This document shows positions 11,122 through 25,770 of a DNA stretch of 64,000 nucleotides, in pieces. Below the pieces are notes generated by a model. It made no database searches and was not told the origin of the DNA. It saw nothing but the letters and a program-made list of their open reading frames with translations. Position numbers and translations under genes: made by a program. The DNA comes from Hofstenia miamia. Lineage: Eukaryota; Xenacoelomorpha; Acoela; Hofsteniidae. Location of the stretch: assembly GCA_900660155.1 (NCBI GenBank), contig CABFPE010000096.1:1481129-1545128 (forward strand), in the 5' to 3' direction. Every line of letters starts with the position of its first letter. Positions within the stretch are counted from its first letter, which is position 1.

Positions 11122-11551
11122 GCTTCAAGGCAAGAGTAAAGAGAGAATAGTAAGTACTAATAATGCCAGCACAGAAACAAGCAGTTAGGAAAAATTCGCT
11201 AAGAAGCGTGTATAGAGAATAGCTGAGTTAAGTGACAAGCACAAGCAATGTAAGAAAGAAGTTGAAACAGTAGACCATCTTTTAGCAGTCTGTGTGATGT
11301 TGGTACCTACAGAATGAGTATATATATATTATATGGCAAATATACTATTGAATTTTCCTAGTCATGCCGATACCGAACCGACTGTCAAAATTTTCATAAC
11401 AGCAGCTACTTTATTATCAATTCGTTGTTGAAAGGGTAGTCAACGAGTTGATGAAGGGTAAGTATAGGGAATACGAGACCGCTAAGCTCATTTGCCTAGT
11501 TTCCATAAACAGGAATACAGATACACGCTTATGTTTTACCAATATTTTCAA
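11122..11551. repeat. Duplicated contig end, copy 2 of 10675-11120
   Basis: Begins immediately after a single N and repeats the 446 bases before that N almost base for base. The only clear difference is the length of a TATA tract. Both copies end at AATATTTTCAA. It includes the CKKEVETVDHLLAVC motif (about 11250-11302). Most likely overlapping contig ends or two alleles placed in tandem, not a biological duplication. Confidence 0.85.
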
Positions 11552-12253
11552 TGGCTCGTGCAATTCTGCCAACCAAAAGCAAAACAACTTAAGTCCAAAT
11601 TAATTCTTTTTGGGAAATCCCCTTTTTTGTTGTGTATTTATAATATTGTCCTATTGGATTTAAGTCTTTGTGTAAATTATTATTCATCATTTTCCTCATT
11701 CATATTGCTTTTATTACTATACTAGATAGACTATAGATAGAATAGGTTTGGATCTATAAAATAGCATTTAAATCCTTTTTTATGAAAAATTTGACTTAAG
11801 TTGTTTTGCTTTGGGACGGCAGAATAAATCTAGATATCATAATAATGGCCAAAATTTGTTTACCTAATTAGATAACAGGCTTAATGACATCAGATGTAGA
11901 TAGTCTCTTATTACCTACACCTGTACGTTCACTTTCAACCTAAATCTCAGGGTGTTCTTTAGAAAAAATACATTTTATTGGAAATACAAATACCTATTTT
12001 TGAGAATAACAAATTCTTACCTTGGGAGATTCGATAAATTATTGTCATTTAATTCCTGAAAAAATAATTTTCCATAAGAATTAATCATATCGAAGCAAAG
12101 AACACATCGGCTCTGGTAGAAAGTTGGTTGAGCCGATCTGCATGTTGTGTTAGAGAACAATTAAAACATTTTGATACAGTTTTATTTTACTAAATGAAAT
12201 TAAAATTCTCCCTAGATATTTTACTGAGTTCGAATTGCATCAAAATATTTTAG

Positions 12254-12459
12254 TTTCCTTATATACCGAACCTTACGATCAAAGACGTTTCGCGACATGT
12301 GTAGTGTATGGTCGCAGTCACTTTAGAACTTTCGATGGACTCCACTATGAATTTCATGGAGTTTGTGAATATGTTTTGGCGCAGAGTACAGACAACAGCT
12401 TTTCTATTGTTGTCAGTCATAAAACTTGTGGTGTGGCAGAAGATAGTTGTGCTAATAGG
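12254..12459 (+). CDS. Exon: start of VWD1
   Basis: Encodes TCVVYGRSHFRTFDG then LHYEFHGVCEYVLAQ, the classic opening of a VWD domain (C-x-G-x-x-H-x-x-TFDG, then C-x-Y-V-L). The acceptor AATATTTTAG matches the TTTAG style of the gene's other acceptors. A second acceptor 38 bases upstream (CTCCCTAG, exon from 12216) stays open in the same frame and cannot be excluded. The donor is AGG|GTAATT in phase 0. Confidence 0.85.
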
Positions 12460-15400
12460 GTAATTCATACTTTATGAAATATTATATTTTATTTAACTAA
12501 ATAGACTGTTAGTAACCCATATTATGTTTTCAATACTTTGCAGTCAATTATACATATCTATTGCTTATTATATGATCTTGAAATTAAAACCATTAGTTCA
12601 GTGGCTTCACTGTAAATTTGGGGGCCTGGTGCGAGATTTCAATTCATAAATCTCAAATTTATGTATAAAACTTTCAGTAACATTTTAGTGCATACTCATA
12701 GCCTATTAGATTAGTAGGCTATGGTATACTATAGATATTTTTTCTACATATTATTTACCTCCATGATTATTGATCCTCCAAAATAGTCTTAAATTGTTTG
12801 TTAAACATATTTTTCTAATTTCGAGGCCAAATTTTTTGCTATATTTATATAATTAATTTATTATTTTGATATGTTGGGGCCCCAAAAAAACTCGAAATTC
12901 CAAACTTGGGGTGCCAAACTTGTCTAAAATTGCTTATAATAAGCCGTATTTCTATTTTTAAAGAATAAAAAATTTTATTGCCATTTGGGGGCATGGTACG
13001 GTCGCACCTCCTCAGTGCGACGCCACTGCATTAAATTCCACCATCAGTTATTACTTACAAATATCAAGTTCAAAGTTTGCAAATTTCCAATTAATTTAAC
13101 TTGAAACTTACGTATATATATTTTCTACAGAAATAACTAGACAAAGATAGAAATGTCATTTAAATAAAACTGTTAAATTTTTTACTTAAATTTACATCAG
13201 TTTAAGCAAATATTTTAAATTTCATGCTATTTATATTATGATTTAAACTTAGAATTTAAGATTGATATTTGTATTACGAATTTAAAGATCTCCTTATTTG
13301 AATTTGTTTTGCCAGATTGACAAGTAGGAACTGGTTTTTCACTAAAGAAAAATTGAACTTCCGGCATAGCTCTAATAAAACAGCAGTTTTACTTTATAGG
13401 CCACAATTCACATGCAGTTCTTGTGACAAAATTCCTTGTTGAATGTACTGGAAAATGAAGCTACATGTATATTTTGTTCAAAAGATCAATAATTGATTTT
13501 TAGATTTAAATTGTCAATTTTTATTAAATCTGCTAGCATTAAAATTGAAACAAATTTAGATAAAAATATAAACATTTTTTATGATCATCACTGGTCTTGA
13601 GATAGTTTTAGATTAGACAGTTGTAAATTAAGAAATTTCCAGAAAAAATATATTAGTCAATATATAAATTTCTAAAGGCTAAATATTTAAATGAAATCTG
13701 TTGCTGGTATGAATAATATACATCCCCTTTGAAATTTGACTTCGATCTTTTTGAAATCAAGTAATGTTAACCGAATGTTTATATTGGATACCTTCAAGAT
13801 TTCAATGTCATTAAAGGCTGCTTTTTTCAAAATATATTTCTATTACTCATGTCAACACATGTTGAGTAAATATGTTTACCTCATTCCGTCTAAAACATAC
13901 ATTTGATATGCCGAAGTCGCAAATAACGTTACTAGTGTTTCTGTGCATATTGAAAAGATTCGAATATTCCTTAAAACTACAAATGTTTTGATTTGTTGTA
14001 TTTTTGAATTTTATTACTTGTTTAATTTCCAAATCAGAGTGATTTAATCTCGCCATAGTGAATTATCTGAACATTCTAAGGCTATGAATTTGTGAAGCAA
14101 TTGGTTTTAATTACTTTGAAGAAGCCATCTATTCAAGAATTCTTGCCAATTAGCAGTTGATTAATTGTACTATTTATGAACTAGTAGCTATCAAACAATG
14201 GCTAATTAAAACGACGTAAATGCTGTACACATCTTATTAATTAAGCTATATTTTTTTATTTTTTAGGTTTATTGCTAGGGCGATTTATTGACCTAAAAAC
14301 TTAGTATTTTGATCACAAGAATCGCCCATAAAACTTAAAAATTTTGACCTTATTTGACCAAATTATAAAATTAAAACGACTTCAAGACTGAAAATTATAA
14401 TGCTTAAAGTTTTCAACAGATAAATTACGATCCTTTACTAAAAGTTTTTAGAGATGTAACAAACGTCTTACAAGAGTGACATTAGAAATTTAGCTTCATC
14501 TGTACTCAATTTTTGAACTAGATTTTCACAAAAATATAGAAATTTACTATATAAATAGTTGATTTTAACCTTATTTTGGCCTATCAAAGTATTTTAGACT
14601 ATTTTTTACCTTAAACCCATACTGAATATTTGCAATTTTTGAACTAAGAAACATTTTGACTTATTGACTTTTGCGCGGATTACTATTAAACAGACTGGTG
14701 TCAATTTAAAAGGAAAAATTTCTAGGCATTTATTACGTAATTGATATCGTCACTAAGCCAAAATCAACCACGTCAATATAATTTTTGCAAAGATAATTTG
14801 AATGCATATAAATAAAAATTTGTTACAGGTTTTATTAATCTGCGATCCTGTACTGTAATTTGAATTTTTTTTCTCCTTTACATCTGCAAACATGTAGAAG
14901 TATTATGGTCACATATTTGTAAAAGATGTTTAAATGCTTAATTATTGCTGTGCATTTGCAATGATCAATAGTTTGATTTTATAAAAACTCTGTCAATGTA
15001 TGAAAAACACAATTGTAGAACTCAATAAGATAAAAACATTTAAAATTAATCATTCTCGAAAAAGGGGTGTTAAGGGATTTCACAAATGCGTTCATGACGT
15101 CATCGTGCATGTAATGACGTCCTAAAAACATCTAATACGTTTTATCATTGCTAATTAGTTGATTTTAGTCTTGAGGTGCAATAAAACGCGAAAATTAGAC
15201 ATTTGAAACAGAGGATTTCCATAGTTGGGGGATTTAAAATTCAGCCGATTTTTTTTCATAATGATTTTGAAGAAAATCTACTCCACTTGCGGTTCAAGCG
15301 CCACTTTTTTAAAATGATCAAAATATGGACAATCCTAACATACATATACGAAACGAAAAAAAAGTGATGCGTGGCAATACTCTGGGATATTGGAGTATTC

Positions 15401-18400
15401 AAATGTTCTTATAAGCACTTACCTACGCATAGGACATGCAGCATACATATGCACAATGGAGTACCGTGGTATAGATTGGCTCATTTGGCTAACAATGTTG
15501 ATACCTCTGTTGCAATGGGAGGAAGTAAAATTTCAATATTTTATTTTGAAAATGCTTATGTTTAGAAAGTAACAGTCGTTGTTGGAGGTGATTTAAATTT
15601 AGAGCTGTCAGGTGATGTGATTACAGTGGCCGATGCAGAGTCTGGTCAGGTAGGTGTAATGCTTAAAATATGTTTTACAGTTTATCCTAGAACGCAGTGT
15701 ACAACTTCAGCACTCTTGCTGTAAACTCACAAATTGTACTTAATGACAGAAGTAAAGGTGTCATCGAAAGGCATGGAGAATACTTATACTACAAATCACC
15801 ACTTCAGTTCTCCTTAAAGTTCACTAAGGTAATTTTTTATTTTAGAATTCAATATTTCTGGACAATGAATAAATGTTTAAAACATTATTACGATCGGATA
15901 TGAAACAATATCTTTTAGGAATTTAATTAGTTTTGTGTTTGTGTATGAATTCTCTCATTATTAAAGAAATCAACACGGTTTGCTCAATGTGACATTGTGC
16001 ATTGCACATTTTAAACGTCCATATGTTCACTGTCTTTAGCTGTCTTTCTTACGCAAAGAAAATAATTACTATGCGTTATAGTGTTTTCTTAATTTATAAA
16101 TTAATGGTGGATTGATAAATACAGATTTTTCAAGTACCAAATACAAATGAGATTCTTTACCTTGAGTTGATACTTCTTACCTTGGTGACAGCATCGGCTG
16201 GTGTTGAACTTTTTGTTCAAAAGTGAACATTGAAATAATCTCCATTTTTACATTCTCTGCTAACAAAGGATTCTATGTGTCGCTATTAACTGAAAATTAA
16301 ACGAATTTTAATGTTGTTTTGTTGAAGCAATATTTACAACATTGTTTTTATTTTATAGATTCATGACAACTGGTTAACAAACAATAAGTATTTACCATTT
16401 GCATATGTAATAAATTACTTCTGATAAAAAAACATACATCATAATCCAACGAACAGAAGTAGCTGACACCATTCAGGATTTTTAAAACGCATATAATAAC
16501 ATGTCACTATTGCTTCTTTACAACAATTGCCTCTGTTTATTAAAGAACTTTGTTTAATCTCTAATATGTTTAGGAGGGTCTATTTTTTGTAACAGTCCAA
16601 AGCCCTCATTCCGGTTACATGAAGGGTCTGTGTGGTGACTACAACGATCACATCGAAAATGAGTTTACGACAAGGAACAATGAACTAGTTCTCTATGCCG
16701 CACAGTTTGCTAACTCATGGAAACTGGAGGTAAGTTCAATTAGCTTAAAATACATATGCATATGCTGTGCAGTCATACCACCATTTTCGAAATCTAAAAT
16801 TTGTCTTAAGTCTCGGTACTTGATGGAATGCCAAATTTATAGTAAATTCTAATAATTTATAAATCTATGATCAATCAAATCATTTTTAACAAATATAGTC
16901 AGAGTAATTAAAATATTTGATTGTTCAAAATTTCAAAATATGCGGAGATGAGCATTTAAATATATTTTAACCAAAAATATTTGAAATTTAATTTATTAGT
17001 ACCTTGGATCGATGACGTGTTTTTGCTTACGAATATTTAATGTTCTTGCAGAAGCTGCCCTCATGAGAAGTCAGTTGAGCTCTTTTAATATTTTGGATGG
17101 TACTCGATGAAGGAGGTTTACTTGTTAAATATATACCAATACATATAACCTCAAACAATAGCAAAGCATAATCAGCATGGAACCAATATTGTAAACTTCT
17201 CAAGGTTGAAATCCTCATACTTCCGGTGCGTTGGGCCGTCAATGCCAGGAAACGCAGAAGGCGAGCAGGCAAAATGCAATTCTCCAACCAATGATGGATG
17301 ATGCTTGGAGCACACTTAACCTGGTGAATTTTTTCCAAATAACCTATCCGTCTCCTTGAACCTTCATTAATATAAAGGAACACCACTGCGTCGACCATGT
17401 TACAATTGGACAAGGACTTGTGGAGCACTGTCAGTGACTTGTGTCACTATTGGAGAAGACATTTCCGCAGAAATTTTCTTCTAGATATCATTAAGGGGAA
17501 TGTTCTGTTCAAGACTCTGCTACATTACCGGCCTATGAATTGAATTTTGCTCTAAAATCATGAATTCTATCTCTTCAAAAGATGTCACAATTAATTCCAA
17601 GCATAATAACCTTAATATACGATTTATATGTAATAAATTACTGCTGTTCAATTTAAAATTTGTGATGTTGCATGTTTAGAACAATTGTCCTGATTCGACC
17701 CAATCGGTCCATAGATGTCTTCAATCAGATTGTCCTGATAGTATTCGGGCAAAAGCTACTGCACTTTGCAGTCAGATGAAAGATAGCTCTTTGTTTGCCA
17801 GTTGCGCTGCCTCGGTAAGTAATAAATAAAATATTTCGTTGAATGACGTAATAAACACGATTTCATGATTACATTATATGATATGATGAGTGGTCATAGC
17901 CTTCTAAATGAATAAATGCCCTTTTAGTTCATAGCCTTGTATATTATTATAACATAGACCTAATAGTATTTTTAACGATTTACTAAATTTGCTTTGTTTT
18001 AATTGAAATTTCAGTAAAATTAGGATTAACTTTAATTTTAATCTTTTCAAAATACGTTATTTAGTTAAAAAAAGTTTAGATTGCCATGTTTAAAGGAGAC
18101 TATATTATACAAGTGATGTCTAAAATATATTTTGTAATATCTTTGGTTAATCGTTCGCATTAATATATCTAGTTCCAAGTTGGAACTGAATTTTAATTGT
18201 AGGGACAATTAACAAAATTAGTAACCCGAATGTCTAAGTTGAAGTTTGGAAGACAGTGTCTTAAGGCTTTATATGTGTAAGGTTATTTCCATATTTATCC
18301 CATTTTATTAATTAATTTCAGGTTTACTTGTATAATAAAAATGTGCAAATATATAAAATTCAATTCAAATTCTTTATTCTGATTTGCAATGTTGTCCAGT

Positions 18401-21015
18401 TCAACTATTAATTCCGAACTGAGTGTAGACCACTATGCAACTGGTAGAGTATAATATTTAGATAAATTCTACATTTTTATTCAAAATGTTAAATTTGAGT
18501 TATTAGATTTTAAATTTGTATACACTAACATGTGCCAATTAGTTCAATCCAAATGCCCTCATTTTGTCTTGTCTTGAAGAGTACTGTGATGCTGCCATAG
18601 TCGATCCTGACAATGCAGTGAATGAACAAGTATGTGAGACATTCATGCTAATGGCGTCTCACTGCAACAATGAATTTAATCAGTCTATTGAATGGAGAGA
18701 AGACGACTTCTGTCCCAAAGAGTGCCCTGAAGGTAACTTTTTTCATAGCATCCTTTCTGTAGGTTTAAAACAAAACTCTCCAAATTATAATTATGATTTC
18801 TTTTATACCAATTGTATGAGCACAGTGGTTGTGGAGGAATTCAAACCATTCAGGTTCGATGCATCGTATCTAAATTATCTGCATATAAATGCAATTACAA
18901 ATGAGCAATAAAAATTTTATACATCCGCTATCCAACATATATTCACATTTATATTAGATATTTACTATTCTCCATGGTTTTTACCAAACCAAAGTGGAAC
19001 TGTCTCCTAAGTGTTATAGTACGCTTCTTGATTAGATGTTGGTTTAAAACATATAAAGTGTACAAGTAACTGTAGAGTAAAAATATCATAGAGTGTATAA
19101 AAACATTATCAATTAAATATATATATGCAAAATATGATGGAATGCAAGTGTGTTTTTTAATGAAACAAGTTGTTCAAGATCAAGATTCAACAAAAAATGA
19201 GTTAATTCAATAATGTTGTTTGCAAAATTTTCTAGCAAAAGTTTCTTACTGTTCAATTACCTATGTTAACCATCCTTGAGTTAAAAAGAGTGGTTGTGTT
19301 ATCATCCTTGCTATTTATAAAAAATGAAAATGAGTTTTTAGGAAGAATTTACAGAGAGATTGCCCCATCCTGTCCAAGAACATGTGCCACAGCAGGACAT
19401 GCACTCGATGATTCTTGTTACGAAGAGAGTGTTTCTGGATGTTTTTGTCCAGATGGCAAATACAGTGACGAAAATGGAGATTGTGTTAGCAAACAGGATT
19501 GCAAGTGCTTCTTTGAAGGCCAAAGTTATAATTATGGTGATGTAAAGACCATAGACTGTAATACTTGGTAAGAAAATTTGGTATTCCTTGTCGTGAATAA
19601 TCAATGGTCGAAGTTTTTGTTAAGAACTTAAGATGAAGACAATTGATAGATGTTAAACAGAAATTCTTTATTAGAATAATTTTATGAGAATAATGAGGCC
19701 GAAAAGGGACAAAATATAAACATAGCTTAGGCTTAAAATGTATGCTTAAATTGTTTTTTTACTCTTCAATTTTTCTGGTCCCTTGATAATTTAGGATGCC
19801 TTTAGAAATTAGAAGTTCTGAGCATTAGAAAGAGAAATACATATATAAAAGTTTCTCCTTCCTCTCTAAAAAATTCTAATTTTTAAAAGAACACTGAGTC
19901 TGAAAATGATTTAAAAAACGAAAACAACATAAAAACTATTTGTATGTCAACTTATAAAAATTAAAAACACCGCATGACGAGCAAAATTTTTTTGATATTC
20001 TTTTAATATGTGCATTTATTTCATATTATTTTTCTGAAATGATGTCATGTCTCAACATTTTCTATTATTCTACATTTCAAAGTTTTTCTACTACAGCATT
20101 TTTCCGCACTTTTCACTGAAAGAATATACAAAAATTCACGTATACTATAACAAATGTCAGAGTAACATTGATTATGCAATCAATATAAAATTCGTCCCAA
20201 ACAATGTTTTCATAAAGTTGATTTTCAAACATCCTTATTTTAACATAGCTCCTTACTTTCTCATATTAATTGAGGGAAAAATCAACCCACCTTTACTAAA
20301 GAGATTGAAAAAGATTAGGAATACATATTTGAAACCGTTAATATAAACCCCCTTTCAGTGGTCTTTAAATTGTGGCACCACTAATATATTCATTTTAAAT
20401 TTTAAACTCATGAGACCTTTTGCGAATACGATTAGAGTTTTTAGATCGAAAAATGTCAAATAATAAGCATCTATGCACAAGTGGATGCAGAATATTCATT
20501 TTATCTAGCATTTTTGACAAAATAATTTTCTCATAAGTGAATTTCAGTATGATTGCTAAATCAACGCACATGAGAAAAATAAACTTTTTGCAAAAATGGT
20601 TTCTTTTGATTCGATTGTGGAAACTCCGCACTGATATAAATGCAATTTTTTTCATTTTTTCCATTTTTGATGGGAATATATAAATTTGTTTTTAGTGAGT
20701 GTCTTGGTGGAAATTGGGAGTGCACATATTACAAGTGCGATGGTGTCTGTAAAATCGAAGGCCACAGTCACTTTAAAACCTTTGATGGGAAAGAGTACAC
20801 TTTCATTGGAACATGTGAATACGTCTTAGTTCAGGTATTCTTTATCACATTACAAAATGGAAAGTTATTAAAGAGAAACCATTTGGTTTAGACTATCATA
20901 TACGTTCAATTAAGATTTAATTGATATATGTTTAGGGTTGCCAGACATCCTGATTTATCAGGATATCTTGTGAAAACTTAATTTGTAAATTAAATTCTCG
21001 GTACAATCGTTTTGA

Positions 21016-21056
<41 letters not shown>

Positions 21057-24000
21057 TAGATATAGATATAATTTAAGCTTCAATCTAATAAAAACCAGGC
21101 TCGACAGAAGATTTTTTCAAATTCAAACAAACTGTAAATATAGAACCCAGTCTATTCTTATCCAAATCCAGTATGAATCATCGACATAAATAATTTGGGT
21201 ATTTTTCAATATCAATATGTTGTTTTTAGACAGTCTTAGTAGATCTGTGTGAGAATATATAACCAAGTTTACTATTTGAAAATTGACAGTTTACACTTTT
21301 GGTTTCATATTTCCTGTTAACGAGACTTCTAACTCTTTTCAGTGGGTAACATTTTTCAGGTCTCGCATTCAGAATTTGGGAATATAAGATGTTATTTTTG
21401 TTTTGGTGGATCCATCCGATTGTAATTGATTTTTCATATGTGATTTAAAGTTTTCAAAATGATTACAACTTGTCAATATGCTTTTTTATATAGCTTTATG
21501 AGTGCGAAATCCCAAATATACAATGAATTTGGAACGTTGTTGTTTCCACTGTGGTTTTATTTTATAGTTGCCATTAACTACTTGTCAGCTACAATTTTAA
21601 AATGTGGTCTTCAACTTTATGCAGAATACATGAATAGTGCATGACTATGCTTATTCTAAGGAAATCAACACTAATCATACTTGTGTTTCATTTGGAATTT
21701 CTTGAAATCGTATTGAAGGTTGATATTAAAAATCTGCGTGGTGCTGATTTGGCCAAAGTTTGACAGATGAAATATTCAATGATTGTAAAGCTTTTAAAAA
21801 GTTTTGTAGCCAATGCTATTTGTATTATATTTGCCCATATTGCTCTATGTATTTGAAAAAACCCTATGAAATTTATTTTAGGACTCTGTATCTGACCCCA
21901 CACTTCGATTGCGAATGCAAAGTTATGATTGTCAAGGTCAACACTCCTGTAAGAAGAGTCTCATTGCTCAGTTCGAAAACAACGAGGGTGAAGGATTAAT
22001 TTCGATCAGTCTCAAAGGGATAGAAGTCATTATTGAGGGGACAACCTACGATGAATCTAAGCTACCCAAGACGTAAAGGATGTTACTTATTGAATTTTCT
22101 GTTTTAATTTAAATAGTTTTAACGAAAAAATTTAAAAAATGATCTTTCAGCTATTACTGTTTTAAAACTGTTGAAGAGCTAATTGCGTTTTTATACATTC
22201 CATTCTACAAATACTTTGCTATAATAATCACTGGAAGTTTTTATATATACAATGAGACCATTATTGAATTAATTAGTCGTGCACAATCATGTTGCAGATT
22301 TTTGAAGCTATAAGTGAATTTTTTAAAAAGAGATAATTCTACAGAAAAAATATGCCCGATTTTCATTGAATAAAGAATGCTAAAATTTTGTAAATTTAGA
22401 ATTCAAGGCATTACAGTCTCAATGAGGACAACGCATTACATTGAAATCATTGGAAGAGGAGTGGAAATAATCTATGATACGATTAACAGAATTTCCATTC
22501 GTTTAACGTCATTCTATGAGACTAAGGTGAAGGGTCTCTGTGGTTACTTTGACTACAATCCAACGAACGACTACAGAAGTATGGATGATTCTCAAGAATC
22601 ACAGGTCTTGAATTTTGCTAATCAATTGAAAGTTGGCAATGGTATTTGTCCAAATGTTATCGCACAAGACACCGATTTATGTGGCACATACTCAATTAGG
22701 TAAAGGACGAAAAAATAATTTTAGAATAAAATCGTATATATTTTTACAAATCAGATTGTCACTCTAATTTGCTATGCAGTATCTTAGTTTTAAGTATTGA
22801 AAAGGGTTCCTCATCATTATTGAGATCGCCTTTTTCACAGTTTCATGTACATTTCATAATTAAAATTTTTATCTTTAATTATGACCCATAATTATTAGTT
22901 AGCTTACACTGGGTTTTAGCACATTTCTGATATTTTATTTCTTTTCATTAAAATATTAACATTACTAGTGAATAGAATAACCTAAAAATTATAACACATG
23001 TATGTTACTTTCCATGTGGAGACAGACTAATACATCTATTCAACGGTTTTTCAAATTTTTTCGACATGGGATAAGTTTGATTTCTTTGTGAAAAAGTTTC
23101 TAAAAAGGTGTTAGTAGGTCATAGCTCCAAGGTTGCAAGCAAACCCGATTTGAATATAACAAGTGTTTTGAACATTTCGAACATGCTTAAAACAGAAAAA
23201 CATCACAAAATTGGCAAAAAACCGATCAGACTTTAAAGGCCAGGCAAAATGGTTTTGCCCAAATATCTGAGCTAATGAGGATGTTTTCGAGTGGATATCA
23301 TCCAAAATTGCATTTCAAATGTGTGGTGTGATAGCTCTCTTTTGTGTTTGAATATTTTTGACACTAAATATATTTTATCAATGAACATTTTTTTCAGTTT
23401 TGTCAAAATTATTTATATATTGTAAATTTATCTAATTTGAATTTATTCGGAATTGGTGCCCCGACACAAACATAACTATTATACAAAAGCTCCCAGACGT
23501 AAGAAAAGTGTCAATTGTTACGGGTTTAATGAAAATAGAAATAATATATTTTACTGAGCTTAGTGATTTCCTGTATTTGATCAAAGTATTACATTTAGAG
23601 CTGCCCCTGCAAGAGCTCATTGCGCACTTTTATTAGAAAGCAGTTCTTTTGAATCCTGTCGAAATAAAATTCCTGTTGGAGCGTATTACAAACGTTGCTT
23701 AGAAGACTATTGCGCAGTATCTTCATCTGAGCACACCATGACATCTAAATGTACACAGATGAATGCTTACGCACACGATTGCATGGTTTTTGAAGGAATT
23801 AATACAGACGGATGGCGAGATGAATCCATTCTTGGAGGAATATGCGGTATGTTTCTGAGGATTTAAGGTAGTTTCATAAAACTAATGGGCTTTCAATAAG
23901 AAAGCCTTTGTTTTACAAGTAAATTTTGTATGATTTGCGTAAGTTTGTGGTTTCCAAAATACGTGCTGCTTTGGTTTTTTTACACTTTCAAACTGCGTTT

Positions 24001-25731
24001 CGGTTTCGGTTTTTAGCTAATTACTATTGGTATTGTTATTGAAGTGAAAAATACCTTTTAAAGAAAATTTCATAACTACAACTTTATAAGTATTTTGTCG
24101 TTGCTCCAAGAAACCTGCATCTTTTTTAGAAATAACATTATAGGCGACTGCTTTTGCTTGAGTATATCATGTAAATGATTCATACGCTATTTATTAAACC
24201 ACCCTGGTTATTAAAAGAGAACTCTTGTTCGATTACCACATACAATGAATAATGCCTTTAATTAAAATCTTAAGTCATTTGCTGAAGTAATTAGCAAACC
24301 TCTTGTTCATTAGCATTATCGAACATTGAACCGTGAATAATGTATCGCATAAATTTCAATACGCTATCGATGTATTGATTTCGAATTTATAGTTACCGTA
24401 TTCTCCAGACTTAATCAATATTGCAATGAAAATTCAGACTTGTACATGTTCTCCAATATTTATGTTTGAAGCGGTTGTATTACCCATATGCTTTAGATAT
24501 GACCTGTCCACATGCAGGTATGGCATTCTCTGAAAACGCACCTTCTTGTAAATATTCTTGTGAAATGAGAAGTAAGATGTCTTTGGAAGGAAAACATTGC
24601 CAATCGATACCTATGGGTGGATGCTCTTGCCCTACTGACCAGACATTTAGTCTTGAGAATAAAATTTGTATACCAACTTCTGACTGTGCTTGCTATTTCC
24701 TTGAAAAAAAGTATGCGTCAGATTCTGAGCTTGATGAGGGATGCATGAAATGGTAATTTTCTACGTTTGTTTAGTTCAATAGTTTAAACTTTTAAATGCC
24801 ATTTAGAAAGCTTTGACAATTTCAAATTTCTGTCAATTATCAATAGAATATGTGAAAGTTATAACAGTCATATTCAATTTGTGATTGCCTTCAGTATCTC
24901 TGATATGCAGAACATATAAAAAATATTGTTATTTTAGATTGAATCTTCAAATTATCTAGTGATTATTTGTACTGAAAAATTTCGAAACTTTCAAATTGGC
25001 AAAATCAATTCATTGCAATGAATTATTTATGTTACAAAATGATTGAAGCTTTTCATATAACATACCATCTAATTTTTAACTACCTTTGATCGGACTCGTG
25101 GGACTGTAGTTAAAACTGATATTCTATTTGATCTAATCTAAAACTTAGCTTATCTCTTATTCCATCATACTAATTGTAATTCAGTAGTAATGATTTTTTG
25201 CTGATTTTACTAGGATATTTTAATTTCAAATTTTTTTTAATTAATAGTTCGGTTTTAAGTACCCATCATTTTATCATAGTTTCTCAATGCAATTTATAAC
25301 TTTTTTGCAAATTATAAAATTTCATGAAATTATAATATTTTCTTGATTGTTTTAGAGTGACTAACTTTACAGCAGACACTAATTGTGAGATTTTCCAATT
25401 GACGCACTTTCACTTGAAATTAATTCTCAGATGAGTTCGAAGCCAACTATTATTTTATTATTTAGTAACTGCTCTGAAGGGGAATTCTCTTGTGAAATCA
25501 CTGAATTTTGTTCAACAGACTGTCCTGGAAATTTAGAATTTGCTGAAGACGTAGCACCTTGTATCCCTACTTGTGATAGTTATTATGCTGAAGGCGCACT
25601 GACATGTGATATGGGTTAGTATTGGAGTTGTTATTTAATGATGAAAATTTTTGTTTACTATAAACAGTTGCATTTATGGATATGAAAAACAATCTGTTAT
25701 TTATTTTATATATATTTAGATATTTTTAGAT

Positions 25732-25770
<39 letters not shown>

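Noticed and set aside
15090-15125. ATGACGTCAT, a CRE-like site
   Set aside because: A single short word deep in an intron; no promoter context.
15371-15572. Overlapping 60-64 codon plus-strand frames before the second VWD1 exon
   Set aside because: Intron sequence; the exon proper starts at 15566 and these frames show no VWD pattern.
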